Positions 5,736 through 6,314 of a stretch of 6,314 nucleotides of DNA are shown one piece after another. Every line of letters begins with the position of its first letter. Position 1 is the first letter of the stretch. The translations under genes were made by a program, and so were the position numbers. The stretch covers positions 1 through 6,314 of the forward strand of contig CAYXYS010000034.1 of the NCBI GenBank assembly GCA_964469735.1, read 5' to 3'. The DNA comes from JACOYH01 sp964469735 (GTDB taxonomy: Bacteria; Patescibacteriota; Minisyncoccia; Minisyncoccales; MHMH01). The notes below the pieces were generated by a model. The model was not told the origin of the DNA. It saw nothing but the letters and a program-made list of their open reading frames with translations, and searched no databases.

Positions 5736-5892
5736 ACCGGTTGTTTAGGTAAATCCTATTATTAAATAGTTCGACCTTTGATATACTTATATACTAAAAA
5801 ACAGCTCTTTTGTCAAGCCGTTCGTGAAACAATATTAAAACAGCGCCCACCCCTATCCCCTCGCTCGTGAAGGCGGCGATAGGATTTAATCT
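5718..5892. repeat. Cluster of short inverted repeats built on TCCTATC around the promoter
   Basis: On the plus strand tcctatcgcctttacga (5718-5734) is an imperfect inverted copy of tcgtgaaggcggcgatagga (5865-5884), differing mainly by a 3-base insertion and one substitution. A second pair, aggtaaatcctat (5747-5759) and ataggatttaatct (5879-5892), is nested in it, and cctatc recurs at 5852-5857. The repeats flank the promoter. They could be operator half-sites, or the remnant of a duplicated hairpin. Confidence 0.45.
5788..5816 (-). promoter_or_regulatory. Sigma70-type promoter for the 99-aa gene
   Basis: The minus strand has a perfect -35, TTGACA (5816-5811), a 17-bp spacer (5810-5794), and -10 TATATA (5793-5788), four of six bases matching TATAAT. 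The expected start of transcription is near 5781, giving a leader of about 93 nt before the ATG at 5688. Confidence 0.75.
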
Positions 5893-5935
5893 CACCTTCA
5901 AAGCAAGAATCCTGATTCTTATTCTACCTTAAACT
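5817..5935. other. Intergenic region with two weak hairpins, no gene seen
   Basis: No open frame is convincing here. A short perfect inverted repeat, aagaat/attctt (5905-5910 and 5915-5920, four-base loop), lies just after the 56-aa gene but lacks a following T run on the minus strand. A second inverted repeat, cctatc/gatagg (5852-5857 and 5878-5883), has a 20-base GC-rich centre with poor internal pairing and is followed on the minus strand by GGGCGCTGTTTTAAT. Either could help end the upstream transcript, but neither is a clean terminator. Confidence 0.4.
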
Positions 5936-6106
5936 TTAATTTTGATCAATTTTCTCTAAATATCTTTCCGCAGAAGACAATGTATTTATCTCGTCGATGG
6001 TCTCCAATGAATAGAAGATAACGAAACCGCCGACTGCAAAAGCTATGCCGGCCACCACCATAACGTAAGCCCAATTATTCTGCTGATTTTTGATAATCAA
6101 AGCCAT
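5936..6106 (-). CDS. 56-aa single-span membrane protein, unknown function
   Basis: An ATG at 6106-6104 opens a frame of 56 codons ending in TAA (5938-5936). The product begins MALIIKNQQNNW, has one hydrophobic segment (about 13-32, small residues A, G, V, ending FVIFYS), and a charged C-terminus with an amphipathic, Glu-rich helix-like stretch (about 34-53). It starts 4 bp after the stop of the upstream gene, which supports translation by coupling; no Shine-Dalgarno is visible. No family was recognised. It is short, and the calling rests on the membrane-protein composition and the tight gene spacing. Confidence 0.65.
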   Translation of the reverse strand: MALIIKNQQNNWAYVMVVAGIAFAVGGFVIFYSLETIDEINTLSSAERYLEKIDQN

Positions 6107-6110
6107 TAGT

Positions 6111-6314
6111 TTACTTTATCAGAATCTTTTTAAAACGAAAACAAAGATTTAAAAAGCTAATCAGTAATATAAAAAGAAGCTGGAGGAGGATATTGGTTAA
6201 TATTAATCCGAGAACCAGATAGGCGAAATTAAGAAAAGGCGGATAACCGATAAAAAAGAAAATCAGCAAAACCGGCCAAAAATTCTTCAAATCTCTAAAG
6301 GAAGGGCCTATCAT
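6111..6314 (-). CDS. Small hydrophobic membrane protein, possibly partial at the N-terminus
   Basis: A 67-aa frame ends in TAA at 6113-6111. Residues about 12-59 are almost wholly hydrophobic, broken by GYPPF (23-27), and are best read as a two-span hairpin with a basic C-terminal tail (RFKKILIK). The first ATG is the last codon of the window, so the true start may lie beyond it. The next gene begins 4 bp downstream, suggesting one transcript. No family was recognised. Confidence 0.55.
   Translation of the reverse strand: MIGPSFRDLKNFWPVLLIFFFIGYPPFLNFAYLVLGLILTNILLQLLFILLISFLNLCFRFKKILIK

Noticed and set aside
1..6314. CRISPR arrays, tRNA or rRNA genes, insertion sequences
   Set aside because: No regular direct repeats, cloverleaf-like segments or transposase motifs were seen on either strand.

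Overview
The window reads as a chromosomal stretch from a low-to-moderate GC bacterium. Every supported gene lies on the minus strand, and nearly all of them encode envelope proteins: polytopic membrane proteins, single-span anchored proteins, or secreted cysteine-rich proteins. The mix of many small unrecognised membrane proteins, short overlaps between genes, few Shine-Dalgarno sites and an MFS-like/spermidine-synthase fusion would fit an uncultured lineage such as the Candidate Phyla Radiation or Omnitrophota-type bacteria. No marker gene is present, so this placement is a guess. The standard genetic code fits.

In transcription order (right to left): (1) 6314-5936 holds a two-gene fragment: a 67-aa hydrophobic protein, cut by or starting at the window edge, and a 56-aa single-span protein. 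(2) 5935-5389 is a structured intergenic region, a near-consensus sigma70 promoter (5816-5788), a leader of about 90 nt ending in a terminator-like hairpin, and a 99-aa anchored coiled-coil protein. (3) 5388-5173 is a transcription boundary: two tandem intrinsic terminators, then an extended -10 promoter only 9 nt from the next start codon, which predicts a leaderless mRNA. (4) 5172-1 is a compact six-gene unit: a DUF4352-like anchored protein (192 aa), a six-cysteine anchored protein (107 aa), a 6-TM protein resembling the membrane half of an MFS/spermidine-synthase fusion (213 aa), an anchored protein with a six-cysteine domain (210 aa), a full membrane/spermidine-synthase-like fusion (558 aa), and a secreted protein with the same six-cysteine domain followed by a fibronectin type III domain (at least 427 aa, running off the left edge). 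The last four genes overlap by 11, 14 and 4 bp.

The main observation is that the left half is a duplicated two-gene module. A 6-TM membrane domain is followed by a secreted or anchored protein carrying a previously unrecognised (to me) six-cysteine domain, and this order occurs twice in tandem. In one copy the membrane protein lacks the aminopropyltransferase-like domain, and in the other the six-cysteine protein has gained FN3 and a further C-terminal region. Duplication and divergence of both partners together suggests that the membrane domain and the extracytoplasmic six-cysteine domain work together. What they do (surface modification, export, or sensing) cannot be read from the sequence.
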